From NCBI GenBank assembly GCA_031273825.1, contig JAISRB010000047.1, positions 1 through 50,641 of the forward strand: 50,641 nucleotides of DNA. Reading direction: 5' to 3'. The notes beneath the pieces are model-generated. The model saw only the letters and a program-made list of their open reading frames with translations. It was not told where the DNA came from and ran no database searches. The DNA comes from Clostridiales bacterium (GTDB lineage: Bacteria; Bacillota; Clostridia; Christensenellales; JAISNN01). The position numbers and the translations under genes were made by a program. This document shows, in pieces, positions 18,125-27,303 of this stretch (position 1 is the stretch's first letter; every line of letters begins with the position of its first letter).

Positions 18125-18631
18125 CCCGTCCGACAGCGGAATGGACGATATGCCTAAGTTTGACGAATAATAGGTCTTGCCGCCGTAGACGACGGGCTTG
18201 CTCCATTCCTTATCCATGAGAACGTCGTTAAACGAATCGTCTGCTAATCTTAGGTATATCGCCACATAGCCGTTTGTTTCCGGGTTGAGCGTCAAGCCTT
18301 GGAGCGTGTCAAAAAATAAGCCGTAAGCCGACACCGTGCCGGTAAAGGAAAGCTTGCCCGCGTCGCTCAGCTCGGAAAGTACGGCATAGCCGTATAACGC
18401 CTCGGTCTCATGCTCAAAGGTCAAAGCGGCCGCGCCTTCCGGGAGCGTGTTTTTTTCCGCATCAAGCCCGACGGCGTAAGCGTCGACGATAAAAACCCTT
18501 ACCGTCTTTGCCCCCTCCTCCGGATCGGGCCTTAAAAACGACTGCAACCATTTGCAGGACGACAGCGAAAACGTCGCTATTATAAGCAGCGCGGCAAATA
18601 AAACCGCCTTTTGAAACGATATTTTTTTCAT
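18092..18631 (-). CDS. DUF4430-like lipoprotein, probable cobalamin capture protein
   Basis: Lipoprotein of 179 residues. Signal: MKKISFQKAV, hydrophobic core, lipobox L-S-S-C with Cys26, so it should be anchored outside the membrane. The mature part has a single small domain whose C-terminal half (KTYYSSNLGISSIPLSDGIELLF) resembles DUF4430, a fold related to the C-terminal domain of transcobalamin and intrinsic factor. Together with the upstream cobalamin riboswitch and the downstream ECF S-component, the likely role is to bind corrinoids at the cell surface and hand them to the transporter. Domain assignment is by eye and moderate; context is strong. Confidence 0.7.
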   Translation of the reverse strand: MKKISFQKAVLFAALLIIATFSLSSCKWLQSFLRPDPEEGAKTVRVFIVDAYAVGLDAEKNTLPEGAAALTFEHETEALYGYAVLSELSDAGKLSFTGTVSAYGLFFDTLQGLTLNPETNGYVAIYLRLADDSFNDVLMDKEWSKPVVYGGKTYYSSNLGISSIPLSDGIELLFIKGTY

Positions 18632-18780
18632 GATAAACTCCTTTTTATCCTTGTATTTTTTTATAACAACCGCTAACTCGCGGAATATTAGTTTTAGGCG
18701 GTTCTATACCGCGGTTATCCGGAGTATTTTTGTGTCCGTAAGCGCGGAGACCGCAAGCCGTCGTTCCGCGCCTTGCAATC

Positions 18781-18814
18781 AAAAAAAGACTCCTTTTCAC
18801 AACGAAAAAGAGTC
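18781..18814 (-). terminator. Intrinsic terminator downstream of the cobalamin aptamer
   Basis: Minus-strand RNA reads GACUCUUUUUC, loop GUUGU, GAAAAGGAGUC, then seven U (stem arms 18788-18798 and 18804-18814, T-run 18781-18787). The single non-Watson-Crick position is a G.U pair only on this strand, fixing the direction. It lies between the aptamer and the lipoprotein gene, as expected for transcriptional control by the riboswitch. Confidence 0.85.
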
Positions 18815-18899
18815 TCCCAAAAAGACATACGGACAAAAGCCGGATGGCGGCCGCTTTAGAGAAACCCTCCCGTCGAAGGTCAAAGCACAATCAAAAATG

Positions 18900-19115
18900 C
18901 GGCTCGGGTATTCCGGCTTGTGAGACGGCGGCTTACGGGCTATTGACTCGTATATTTATCCGCGGATTCCGCATATACGGCCTTCCCCGGCTTTTTCGCC
19001 CAGTGACCGCGGATTATTAAAAACCCGAACCTATGCAAAATCAAATCTCAACTACGGCAGCGAGGGCTGCGCGGGATTTTGACCCGCTTCCCCGACTCGC
19101 GCATTCGTATTAAGT
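18900..19115 (-). promoter_or_regulatory. Cobalamin (B12) riboswitch aptamer
   Basis: The minus strand carries the conserved cobalamin aptamer blocks in order. GGGGAAGCGGGT, then AAAATCCCGC and GCAGCCCTCGCTGCCGTA (19053-19093), match the GGGAA.N.GGTG..AAUCC..CAGCCCCCGCUACUG core. GGTCACTGGG ... GGGGAAGGC (18980-19007) matches CACUGG...GGGAAGG. AGTC..AGCCCGTAAGCCGCCGTCTC (18922-18948) stands for the AGYCAGGAGACCUGCC block with some drift. The consensus GGTG reads GGTC, so the fit is good but not perfect. It is followed by an intrinsic terminator and then the lipoprotein and ECF genes, implying that they are shut off when B12 is plentiful. The 18632-18780 stretch after the terminator holds nothing recognisable. 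Confidence 0.85.
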
Positions 19116-19129
19116 TTTTATTGTCTTTT

Positions 19130-19158
19130 ATTATATTACTAAATTCAAAAAACGTCAA
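19130..19158 (-). promoter_or_regulatory. Sigma-A promoter of the riboswitch transcript
   Basis: On the minus strand TTGACG (19153-19158), a 17-base spacer and TATAAT (19130-19135), with the aptamer starting ~15-20 bases downstream. Spacing and both hexamers are near consensus. Confidence 0.75.
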
Positions 19159-19252
19159 GCGTTTTAGCGTGTCTCGCCCGCAATTTAGATTTTTTTAGAT
19201 TTTCCACTTTCTTTCCCACTGCCCGCCCCCTAATTTAACCGCAATCGATTGA

Positions 19253-19281
19253 TTGACAATCAAGCGGCGTTTATGTTATTA
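19253..19281 (+). promoter_or_regulatory. Sigma-A promoter of the flavoprotein gene
   Basis: TTGACA (19253-19258), 17 bases, TTATTA (19276-19281). The -35 lies inside TTGATTGACAATCAA, a 15-base inverted repeat that could be an operator (TTGATTG/CAATCAA around a central A). The transcript would start ~50 bases before the ATG, and TTAGGAGGC precedes the start codon. Confidence 0.6.
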
Positions 19282-19339
19282 TTATGTCCGCTTAGGATAT
19301 ATACGATAATAATAATAAACGACTTTAGGAGGCAGGCTT

Positions 19340-20548
19340 ATGCATTCGGTTAAACGCATCAACGGAGACGTGTTTTGGGTCGGCGGCGACGACAAGAGGA
19401 TATCGCTTTTTGAAAACGTCTTTCCCGTTCCGAACGGTATGGCATATAATTCATATCTCATAAACGACGAAAAGACCCTCCTGCTCGACGCCGTAGACAA
19501 GGCGGTTGGGCGGGTGTTTTTTGAAAACCTTACGCACGCTCTGCAAGGGCGGCCGCTCGATTATGCGGTCATAAACCACATGGAACCCGACCATTGCGCC
19601 GTATTGCCGGAGCTTATTTCGCGCTATCCCGACATGCGGATAGTCGGAAACGCAAAGACGGCGGCTATGATAAGACAGTTTTTTGACTTTGACCCGGACG
19701 AACGGATATTAAAGGTTGCCGACGGAGATATTTTGAATACCGGCCGTCATACCTTCAAATTTATTTTTGCGCCGATGGTGCATTGGCCCGAGGTCATGAC
19801 GACCTATGACCAAACCGATTGCGCGCTCTATTCCGCCGACGCTTTCGGCAGCTTCGGCGCGCACGGCGGCAGTATATTCGCCGACGACGCCGGCTTTAAA
19901 GACAACCCCGCGCTCGTCGCCGAAATGCGCCGCTATTATTGCAACATAGTCGGCAAATACGGCGCGCAGGTTCAGGCTCTGCTAAAAAAGACGCAAGCCC
20001 TCGACATAAAAGCCGTTCTCCCGCTCCACGGGCCGGTATGGCGCGGCGCGGAGGATATCGGCTTTGTCATAGACAAGCACTCAAAGTGGAGCGCGTATAT
20101 TCCCGAGGAAAGGGCGGTGGTAATCGCCTACGGCTCTATATACGGCCACACCGAAAACGCCGTCAATATCCTTGCCGGAATGCTCAACGACGCGGGAATG
20201 AAAAACGTCTCGCTATACGACGTGTCGTCGACGCATTCGTCGGTCATCGTGGCGGAGGCCTTTCGCGCCGACCGCCTCGTCCTCGCCTCGCCTACCTATA
20301 ACGCGGCAATCTTTCCCCCTATGGAATCACTGATTTTGGCTCTCAAAGCGCACAACCTCCAAAACCGAAGCGTCGCCCTCATCGAAAACGGCTCGTGGGC
20401 TCCGACCGCCGGCGGCCTCATGAAAGAATTGCTGTCGCAGATGAAAAACATAAGGCTGTCCGGTGAAGTTCTTTCAATAAAATCCGCGTTGAATAGCGAA
20501 AAGCTTGAGGAGTTGAAAGCGTTGGCGGCAGTGATCGGTGAACAGTAG
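19340..20548 (+). CDS. fprA: FprA family A-type flavoprotein (diiron/FMN, O2 or NO reductase)
   Basis: Flavodiiron protein that in anaerobes reduces O2 to water or NO to N2O. Metallo-beta-lactamase domain (residues 1-250): H-M-E-P-D-H at 80-85 supplies diiron ligands, further ligands fall in HWPEVM (H~148), the YSADAFGSFG aspartate and the LPLHGPVW histidine. Flavodoxin domain from ~258: VIAYGSIYGHTENA holds the FMN phosphate loop, followed by LASPTYNAAIFPPM and ENGSWAPTAGG. Length of 402 is typical of the class A form with no rubredoxin tail, so it needs a separate electron donor. Own promoter, monocistronic. Last intact core gene before the accessory region. Confidence 0.94.
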   Translation: MHSVKRINGDVFWVGGDDKRISLFENVFPVPNGMAYNSYLINDEKTLLLDAVDKAVGRVFFENLTHALQGRPLDYAVINHMEPDHCAVLPELISRYPDMRIVGNAKTAAMIRQFFDFDPDERILKVADGDILNTGRHTFKFIFAPMVHWPEVMTTYDQTDCALYSADAFGSFGAHGGSIFADDAGFKDNPALVAEMRRYYCNIVGKYGAQVQALLKKTQALDIKAVLPLHGPVWRGAEDIGFVIDKHSKWSAYIPEERAVVIAYGSIYGHTENAVNILAGMLNDAGMKNVSLYDVSSTHSSVIVAEAFRADRLVLASPTYNAAIFPPMESLILALKAHNLQNRSVALIENGSWAPTAGGLMKELLSQMKNIRLSGEVLSIKSALNSEKLEELKALAAVIGEQ

Positions 20549-20577
20549 CGGTCAGTGAACCGTAGTCAGTGGTCAGT
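20530..20577 (+). repeat. Short GTCAGTG-type repeat cluster
   Basis: Directly after the fprA stop, variants of a 7-8 base word recur: CGGTGAAC, CGGTCAGTGAAC, GTCAGTGGTCAGTGG. At least four degenerate copies of (G)GTCAGTG lie between 20538 and 20576. Small satellite-like tracts of this kind are seen in non-coding DNA; no function is claimed. Confidence 0.5.
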
Positions 20578-20593
20578 GGGGGAGTTTTGCTTT

Positions 20594-20893
20594 TTATTCG
20601 CCGGTGTAACCCCATTCTACTGGACGATTGTCGGGATTCCATGAGCCGGACCAGCCGCTCGGCTTGTCCGCCTCTATCACTTCTGCGTATATCGTTAATG
20701 CACTGCAATTCCTAAACGCATATGAGCCTATGTAAGTCACACTACTCGATATCTCTATCGACGCTAATCTACTGCAGTCCGCGAATGCAAATTCGCCTAT
20801 GCTCTCTACGCTATCCGGTATCTCTATCGACTCTAAACTACTGCAATATGCGAACGCACCATAGCCTATGCTCGTCACGCACGCATAAAGGTA
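20594..20893 (-). pseudogene. 3' remnant of a BspA-like leucine-rich-repeat protein
   Basis: Three LRR_5 units of ~23 residues are visible: VTSIGYGAFAYCSSLESIE, VESIGEFAFADCSRLASIE and VTYIGSYAFRNCSALTIY. They are followed by the usual C-terminal ending WSGSWNPDNRPVEWGY. The repeats are also visible in the DNA (69-base period). Upstream of the first unit the repeat pattern breaks at ~20880-20885, where IPDS should stand the reading is YLYAC, and a stop follows. The rest of the gene, with its signal peptide, is missing. Such proteins are usually large surface proteins, so this is the tail of a gene cut by the mobile element whose recombinase lies immediately to the right. Confidence 0.8.
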
Positions 20894-20899
20894 TACCTA
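20879..20899. other. Left junction (attachment site) of the outer mobile element
   Basis: The LRR repeat pattern ends abruptly here and the stop codon of a large serine recombinase follows at 20900. Serine recombinase genes commonly end next to the attachment site of their element. The palindrome AGGTATACCT lies at 20891-20900. The matching right junction, which should carry the missing 5' part of the LRR gene, is not in the window. Confidence 0.55.
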
Positions 20900-22576
20900 T
20901 CATATATTTGAATTAATAAACCTATAAATAATGTTGATTTTGTGTTCTATTCCGTCGTCATGCCGTTCGGTGGAGATTTCTATACGTTCTATCAGCGCGT
21001 TGAGCATTTCCGCCGTTAAGCTCGGGCTTTCGGAATAAGCGATTGCGAGTTCCTTTAATTTATTCAGCCGCGTTTCGTAATCGTCCGTCTTTTTGAGTTC
21101 GTCGTTTATGGCTTTCAGCTGTTCGTTCAACGTTCTCTGCTCCGCTTGATAGTTTACCAAAAGCAAGCGATAATTCTCCTCGTCCAACACTTTCGCCGCA
21201 TAGTCCTCGTACAGCTTCCGAACAATCGTCTTTAGTCCATCAAAGCGTTTTTCTATTTTAGCTTTCTCCGTTTCCGCTTTTTTGCGATCGTTCCGTTCGG
21301 CGGTTTTCTTTCTAACCGTCTCGAACGCCGCGTCGTCGTTTTTTAACAGCCCTATAACCTTTCCAACGGCGTTAGAGATTTGCACGCAAATATCGTCATA
21401 ATAGATATAGTTGTTGCGCGGGCATTCCTCGGGATTGTCGCCGTAGTGCGTTTTACAACGGTATTGCGGCCTTTTTTCTATAGTTCGACCGCCGCGCTTG
21501 ATGCTCTGATGAGCGATGGTCATACGTTTACCGCAATTAGCGCAAAACACGATTCCGCGAAAAATGTTGTCGGTTTTATGAATTTGCGGTCTGTGCCTTG
21601 CGGCGATGAGTTCGCCTACTCTCGCGAAGTCCTCGCGGCTCACGATCGCCTCGTGCGTATTCGCGACTACAATATGCTTTTCTTTTGGCAAACGCACAAG
21701 CTTTTTCGTCTTGTAATTCAGGACTTCATACTTGCGGTTTACCATATCGCCGACATACGCCCGGTCAAAAAGAATATCGCCGACCGTCGCATATTTCCAC
21801 ACCGTGTCGTATTCCCCGTTCTTGCCCTTACGGAAATGCGCGAAGCCTTTTATACCTTGCGCCGTTTTATACGCCGACGGAATAAGCGTCTTTTTCTCCG
21901 TCAAGGTTTTTGCTATCGCATATCTGCCTTTCCCCTCCAACGCAAGCCTGAATATCTCTTTGACGACCGCCGCGGCTTCCTCGTCCACAATCAGCTTGTT
22001 TTTGTTTTCGGGGTGTTTCTTGTAGCCGTAGGGAGCTTGCGGATTGATGAACATTCCGTTTAAGGCTCTCTGCCGTTTTGCCGCTTTTACTTTCTTCGAT
22101 ATGTCCTTTGAATACATATTGTTAAACATATTCTTAAAGGGCATAAACTCGCTGCCGTCCGGCTTGGCCGTATCCACGTTATCATTTACTGCTATGTACC
22201 TCACGTTATTATCCGCAAAATAGATTTCAATATAGTGTCCCGTTTGAATGTAGTCGCGTCCGAGTCTTGACAGATCCTTCGTGATTACAAGGTTTACCTT
22301 TCCCGCCTCTATGTCTTTGAGTAGCCTTTGAAAGTCGGGTCTGTCGAAATTTAAGCCCGTATAACCGTCGTCAACATAGTAGTCATAAATCTTGTAGCCG
22401 TTGTCCTTGCAATATTTTTTCAGCATTATTTTTTGCGTTTCTATGCTCGAACTGTCGCAAGTCTGACCGTCGTCCTTGGAAAACCTCAAATAAAGCGCGG
22501 CATTATAGCTTCTTGCGTCAAAAAGGTTTAACCCGTCGTAATTAAAGTCGTAATTTTTATATCCTTGTTGTTCCAT
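20900..22576 (-). CDS. Large serine recombinase of the outer element
   Basis: Site-specific integrase/excisionase of the TndX/TnpX type. Resolvase domain: Y29-L-R-F-S33 with catalytic Ser33, then KDLSRLGRDYIQTG. Recombinase domain (~residues 175-290, GYKKHPENKNKLIVDEE). Zinc ribbon with CANCGKRM near 340 and two further Cys near 375-385. A long coiled coil follows (~420-520). Length of 558 is typical. AGGAGG stands before the ATG. Only ~40% of residues look shared with the second recombinase at 23614, so the two belong to different elements. It presumably moves the whole outer element that holds BREX. Confidence 0.93.
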   Translation of the reverse strand: MEQQGYKNYDFNYDGLNLFDARSYNAALYLRFSKDDGQTCDSSSIETQKIMLKKYCKDNGYKIYDYYVDDGYTGLNFDRPDFQRLLKDIEAGKVNLVITKDLSRLGRDYIQTGHYIEIYFADNNVRYIAVNDNVDTAKPDGSEFMPFKNMFNNMYSKDISKKVKAAKRQRALNGMFINPQAPYGYKKHPENKNKLIVDEEAAAVVKEIFRLALEGKGRYAIAKTLTEKKTLIPSAYKTAQGIKGFAHFRKGKNGEYDTVWKYATVGDILFDRAYVGDMVNRKYEVLNYKTKKLVRLPKEKHIVVANTHEAIVSREDFARVGELIAARHRPQIHKTDNIFRGIVFCANCGKRMTIAHQSIKRGGRTIEKRPQYRCKTHYGDNPEECPRNNYIYYDDICVQISNAVGKVIGLLKNDDAAFETVRKKTAERNDRKKAETEKAKIEKRFDGLKTIVRKLYEDYAAKVLDEENYRLLLVNYQAEQRTLNEQLKAINDELKKTDDYETRLNKLKELAIAYSESPSLTAEMLNALIERIEISTERHDDGIEHKINIIYRFINSNI

Positions 22577-22662
22577 TTTTACCTCCTATTAGAACAACGA
22601 AATTAAGGATAGTCGCATATATATTATACAATAAACTATCCTCGCGTGTCCAGCGATATTGA

Positions 22663-22824
22663 TTATTTCTCCTCCTTTTTCCGTTCCTCTTTCTTGCAAT
22701 ATTCCGCATACAATAAATCGGCAAATATATCCGATAAATTGCGTTTGCCGCTATATTCCTCCCTAACAACAAAACGCCGCGCCGTTTTATCAGCAGCGCG
22801 TTTTACTTTTTTATTCAATTTCAT
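22663..22824 (-). CDS. Small recombinase-associated protein (53 aa)
   Basis: Open frame from ATG 22822-22824 with AGGAGAGG just upstream. It is highly charged: Lys/Arg-rich N-terminus (NKKVKRAADKTARRF), a central VVREEYSGKRNLSDIFADLL, and an E/K-rich tail. Short proteins with an xxREEY/F..K.L.DIF pattern often stand directly upstream of serine recombinase genes in clostridial elements, where they are annotated as transposon-encoded proteins. It ends 86 bases before the recombinase start. Function unknown; a DNA-binding or excision helper is possible. Confidence 0.7.
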   Translation of the reverse strand: MKLNKKVKRAADKTARRFVVREEYSGKRNLSDIFADLLYAEYCKKEERKKEEK

Positions 22825-23019
22825 AGCCTCTCCTAATGATTCTCTCTTTGTGCGTTTCTTTGTCTTTCTAACGGCTGAATTATAGCTGACAATGCCTTGT
22901 CGATTAACCCGCCGTCATACAACTGTAGATAATAGACTTGTCATTTAATTCAAGTTTAGATTAACGATTGCGGCGATAAGGTTTGTTCTCAAGTTATGCT
23001 TTTTGCGGTGATTATTCAC

Positions 23020-23469
23020 CTAATCCCTTAACTTTCTAAGCTCTCGTATTTCATAGTCCGAAAGGAAGTCGGGGGCTTCTTGAAAATACCCTTTGCCGAA
23101 TTGCTTGCCTTCTGCCGTTCCTTCAAGCTCAAGCTCCTTTACCTGAAACAAGGAACAGACAATGGATTTGTTTATGTTTTCGTTTATGATTACCTCCCTC
23201 AAAAGTCTGACTATTTTTAAAAAGCTATCCCCGACAATATCGCCACCGCTTTGCTCCGGCTTCGGCGTTTCCTCTTGTTCGGATATTCCGAATTCGGCGG
23301 CATATAGCTTCGGCAAGCCGTACATAAGCGCGTCGTTGACGAGTTTGTTGAAGTTGCTTTTGTATTTATCCAAAGCGGATAATCGGTCTATGACCTCCCA
23401 CATTTTTTCGTTCCTGATACGGATAAACTTAGCCGTTCCTCTATCCGAATTTTTTAGTTTTCTGCCCAT
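23020..23469 (-). CDS. Hypothetical protein of the outer element (149 aa)
   Basis: Not recognised. ATG 23469 is preferred over the ATG five codons upstream because GGGAGGGAG lies just before it. The first 60 residues (GRKLKNSDRGTAKFIRIRN, SNFNKLVNDALMYGLPKLY) resemble a ribbon-helix-helix DNA-binding start with a basic strand and two helices; the rest is acidic and Gly-rich, ending with SDYEIRELRKLRD. It may be a relaxosome or regulatory protein. It lies between the first recombinase and the left end of the nested element, whose insertion point is ~80 bases upstream, so its original promoter may have been displaced. Confidence 0.6.
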   Translation of the reverse strand: MGRKLKNSDRGTAKFIRIRNEKMWEVIDRLSALDKYKSNFNKLVNDALMYGLPKLYAAEFGISEQEETPKPEQSGGDIVGDSFLKIVRLLREVIINENINKSIVCSLFQVKELELEGTAEGKQFGKGYFQEAPDFLSDYEIRELRKLRD

Positions 23470-23489
23470 TATACTCCCTCCCATGAAAA

Positions 23490-23502
23490 GCGGGTTTCCC
23501 GC
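23490..23502. repeat. Hairpin GCGGG-TTT-CCCGC
   Basis: Perfect 5-bp stem with a three-base loop, 20 bases upstream of ATG 23469. A near copy with compensating changes (GTGGG-TTT-CCCAC) stands at 27430-27442 in the nested element, near the relaxase. A second inverted repeat, GGAATAGC...GCTATTCC, lies at 23517-23538. Confidence 0.55.
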
Positions 23503-23548
23503 CTTGTTCCAACGTCGGAATAGCCATATTGCTATTCCCTTATCCTCG

Positions 23549-23569
23549 TAAGATATACAGAAGGATACA
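23549..23569 (+). other. Left attachment site of the nested element
   Basis: TAA plus the 18-base arm, just downstream (45 bases) of the second recombinase stop codon. Three more bases after the arm match the right copy after two mismatches (TTGCA). Outside is the flank TTATCCTCG. Confidence 0.75.
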
Positions 23570-23613
23570 TTTTGCAGACTGGGGTTTAACCCGTCTGCTG
23601 TGTCTTTTTGGGG

Positions 23614-25464
<1,851 letters not shown>

Positions 25465-25475
<11 letters not shown>

Positions 25476-25548
25476 TTCTCCTCAAATTTACTTTTGTGTG
25501 GATATCATGTTCTCTCTCCTGAATGGATACCGTGTTCCTTCTCCACAT
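25465..25548 (-). CDS. Possible 27-aa leader peptide before the recombinase operon
   Basis: ATG 25546-25548 to TAG 25465-25467, with AGGAGG about 11 bases upstream. The peptide begins MWRRNTVSIQ and ends NLRRIAE. Its stop overlaps the start region of the 67-aa gene, in a different frame. The DNA under it holds a 25-base tandem direct repeat (25499-25523 and 25524-25548; shared words TGGATA.C.TGTTC and TCTCC), which may equally be an operator. Either reading is tentative. Confidence 0.35.
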
Positions 25549-25661
25549 ACCACAAAACACCTCCTGTAATGTATTTTCGTGTCATGGGGTTCGGCGGTAA
25601 AAGCGGCTTATTCGGTCAGTTTTGCCGTCGACTACAAATCATTGAATGAATGTAGTTGTTT

Positions 25662-25958
25662 TTAGTTTTTATCTGTTTTTTCTTTTGTGGATCTTTCGGA
25701 TTCAAAATCGAAAAAGTCATCGTAGCCGTCCATAATTTTCGCTAAAGATAAATTCTTTTCGGCGGATTGCTCTACTAATGCCTTGTAACCTTCTTCTATA
25801 AGCTGTACCTTTGTAAAGCCGTACCCTTTCAGAAAGGCGTTAATCTCATCGGCTTTTTCTTTGGGTACGCTTGTTCCCCAAACGGCACTTTTGGCTTTTC
25901 GCTCGTTCCTATGCTTATCCTCATAACGCTTATCTTTTATAGCTCTCGTTTTTTTCAT
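25662..25958 (-). CDS. Ribbon-helix-helix-like protein next to the relaxase
   Basis: 98 residues. A basic N-terminus (MKKTRAIKDKRYEDKHRNER) is followed by SAVWGTSVPKEKADEINAFL, KGYGFTKVQLIEEGYKALVEQ, which has the strand-helix-helix layout of Arc/MobC-type DNA-binding proteins, and an acidic tail. CGGAGG precedes the ATG. Position, downstream of the relaxase gene on the same strand, fits a relaxosome accessory protein that marks oriT or represses the operon. Assignment by pattern only. Confidence 0.55.
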   Translation of the reverse strand: MKKTRAIKDKRYEDKHRNERKAKSAVWGTSVPKEKADEINAFLKGYGFTKVQLIEEGYKALVEQSAEKNLSLAKIMDGYDDFFDFESERSTKEKTDKN

Positions 25959-26063
25959 TATATCCTCCGAAAATATTGCGTCGTATAAATACGATTGATT
26001 ATATTTTACACTATATGGGGCAATAGCGTCAAGCGGAATGGGATAGTTAAATAAATTATTCCG

Positions 26064-26258
26064 CTAATCCTTGCCACAATTATAACGGCTGTTGTTTTTC
26101 CGCGGGAGAATTTCTACGGATGCTTCTTTTTTCGGCTGCCGTTGCTCCCGTTCATGCTCGGCTTGCATTTCCTCCTCAATCTCTTTTAGGCGATTGCCGT
26201 AGGCTTTTGTTTCGGATAAAAACCATCTTAGAATACTACCAAACATATCGAATGACAT
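26064..26258 (-). CDS. Small hypothetical protein overlapping the relaxase gene
   Basis: 64 residues that start within the last 23 bases of the relaxase gene. N-terminus has a short amphipathic stretch (FDMFGSILRWFLSE), then a charged helical part rich in Glu, Arg and Lys (KEIEEEMQAEHEREQRQPKK). Not recognised. The overlap suggests translation coupled to the relaxase; a mobilisation accessory role is only an inference. Confidence 0.5.
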   Translation of the reverse strand: MSFDMFGSILRWFLSETKAYGNRLKEIEEEMQAEHEREQRQPKKEASVEILPRKNNSRYNCGKD

Positions 26259-27303
26259 TTCCCAAGCGGCGGCGGTAGTCCCATTCTAAACGGTCTATGG
26301 TTTGAATTTGCTTGACGCCGAATAAATCTGAAGCATCAGCCATATCTGCGTCGTCTTTGAACACGCCGTCCTTTTTCATTCGCTCTTTATAATAATTGCC
26401 CATAATGGACTGTAACGCTTTCTCTTTCTTTTTCAGTTCCTCCCGAAAAGCATTGTCAGCCCAAAAAACATTATCGTCGGTTGCGGCAATAAATTCTACA
26501 ATGTCATCTACCTTGTTGCGGAATGGGATCATGTCCTTGCGTCCATACTGAAATGATGCGTTTCGGGGGATTATTTCCGCTAATTCTTTCATCATTTTGG
26601 TTGCCGCATCCGTGAATTTTGCCTTAGTAAAATCACCGCCACAATGGTGCAAAGCATCAACCGCATCATCACGCTTACGGGCAAGGTCATCGTCAAGGGT
26701 ATAAGCGTTTAACCTTTCCGTCATTTTGTCAATAGCATCCATTGGGATTTTGCCTTTAGCACGGTACTTAATTCCCGCCGCCCGTTCATTTTTTACCTTC
26801 GGCTCTTTCTCCCAAAACTCATAATGAATATGTAAATGCCGAGGTCGGTCTAAGTGAAGGGCGCACATCAAATCCATATTGCTTGGGTCAAAGCCTGCGT
26901 CTCGAAAAAACTCTCCGAATACGCTTTTTACAAGGGCAATGCACTTTTCCGGATGGTCAATCTTTTCCGAATTTTCTTCGTTGAAAGAGATAAATCCATG
27001 CCAAAGATTCTTCTCTCCCGACTGCGCGCTTAGCTTCATTTGCCTTAATTCCTCGTACTCAAGCATACCGCTTTGGTTAAACACTCCGGTCGATTTCTGA
27101 AGGTATTCAAGCATTGTAAATTTTTTTGCTTCTTCTCCAAAAACCTTGCCGTCGGTGGTGATGTATTTGTAATGGTTGTCCGCGCCGGTGAAGTCATAAA
27201 AGCTGCGTTTCTTTTGATGTGCCGATATTTCTGCTGCCGTTGCATTTTTCTTTAGCCGATACGGCGTATAGGCTATATCGAATATAACAGGTTGTGTTCC
27301 TAT
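26236..27303 (-). CDS. Relaxase (MOBP/MobL-like), reading frame opens at ATA
   Basis: Nicks the element's oriT to start conjugative transfer. The C-terminal 292 residues from ATG 27114 contain the three-His metal motif in LHLDRPRHLHIHYEFWEKEP, then a helical region. The frame stays open and protein-like for ~63 codons further upstream (FDIAYTPYRLKKNATAAEIS, RSFYDFTGADNHYKYITTDG, GEEAKKFTMLEYLQ), a typical relaxase N-terminus. No ATG, GTG or TTG occurs in that extension. TTGGAGG with a 7-base spacer precedes an ATA codon (27301-27303), preceded by a stop 60 bases upstream. The start is thus either ATA, or a mutated ATG making a truncated protein from 27114. Total 355 residues if ATA is used. 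Confidence 0.75.
   Translation of the reverse strand: MGTQPVIFDIAYTPYRLKKNATAAEISAHQKKRSFYDFTGADNHYKYITTDGKVFGEEAKKFTMLEYLQKSTGVFNQSGMLEYEELRQMKLSAQSGEKNLWHGFISFNEENSEKIDHPEKCIALVKSVFGEFFRDAGFDPSNMDLMCALHLDRPRHLHIHYEFWEKEPKVKNERAAGIKYRAKGKIPMDAIDKMTERLNAYTLDDDLARKRDDAVDALHHCGGDFTKAKFTDAATKMMKELAEIIPRNASFQYGRKDMIPFRNKVDDIVEFIAATDDNVFWADNAFREELKKKEKALQSIMGNYYKERMKKDGVFKDDADMADASDLFGVKQIQTIDRLEWDYRRRLGNVIRYVW

Noticed and set aside
20594..20893. A CRISPR-like array (regular repeats)
   Set aside because: The 69-base periodic pattern translates as leucine-rich repeats and lacks the identical repeats and unique spacers of CRISPR.
21380..22063. 227-codon open frame opposite the first serine recombinase
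   Set aside because: The recombinase on the other strand shows complete catalytic and zinc motifs; the antisense frame has no recognisable domain and no ribosome site.
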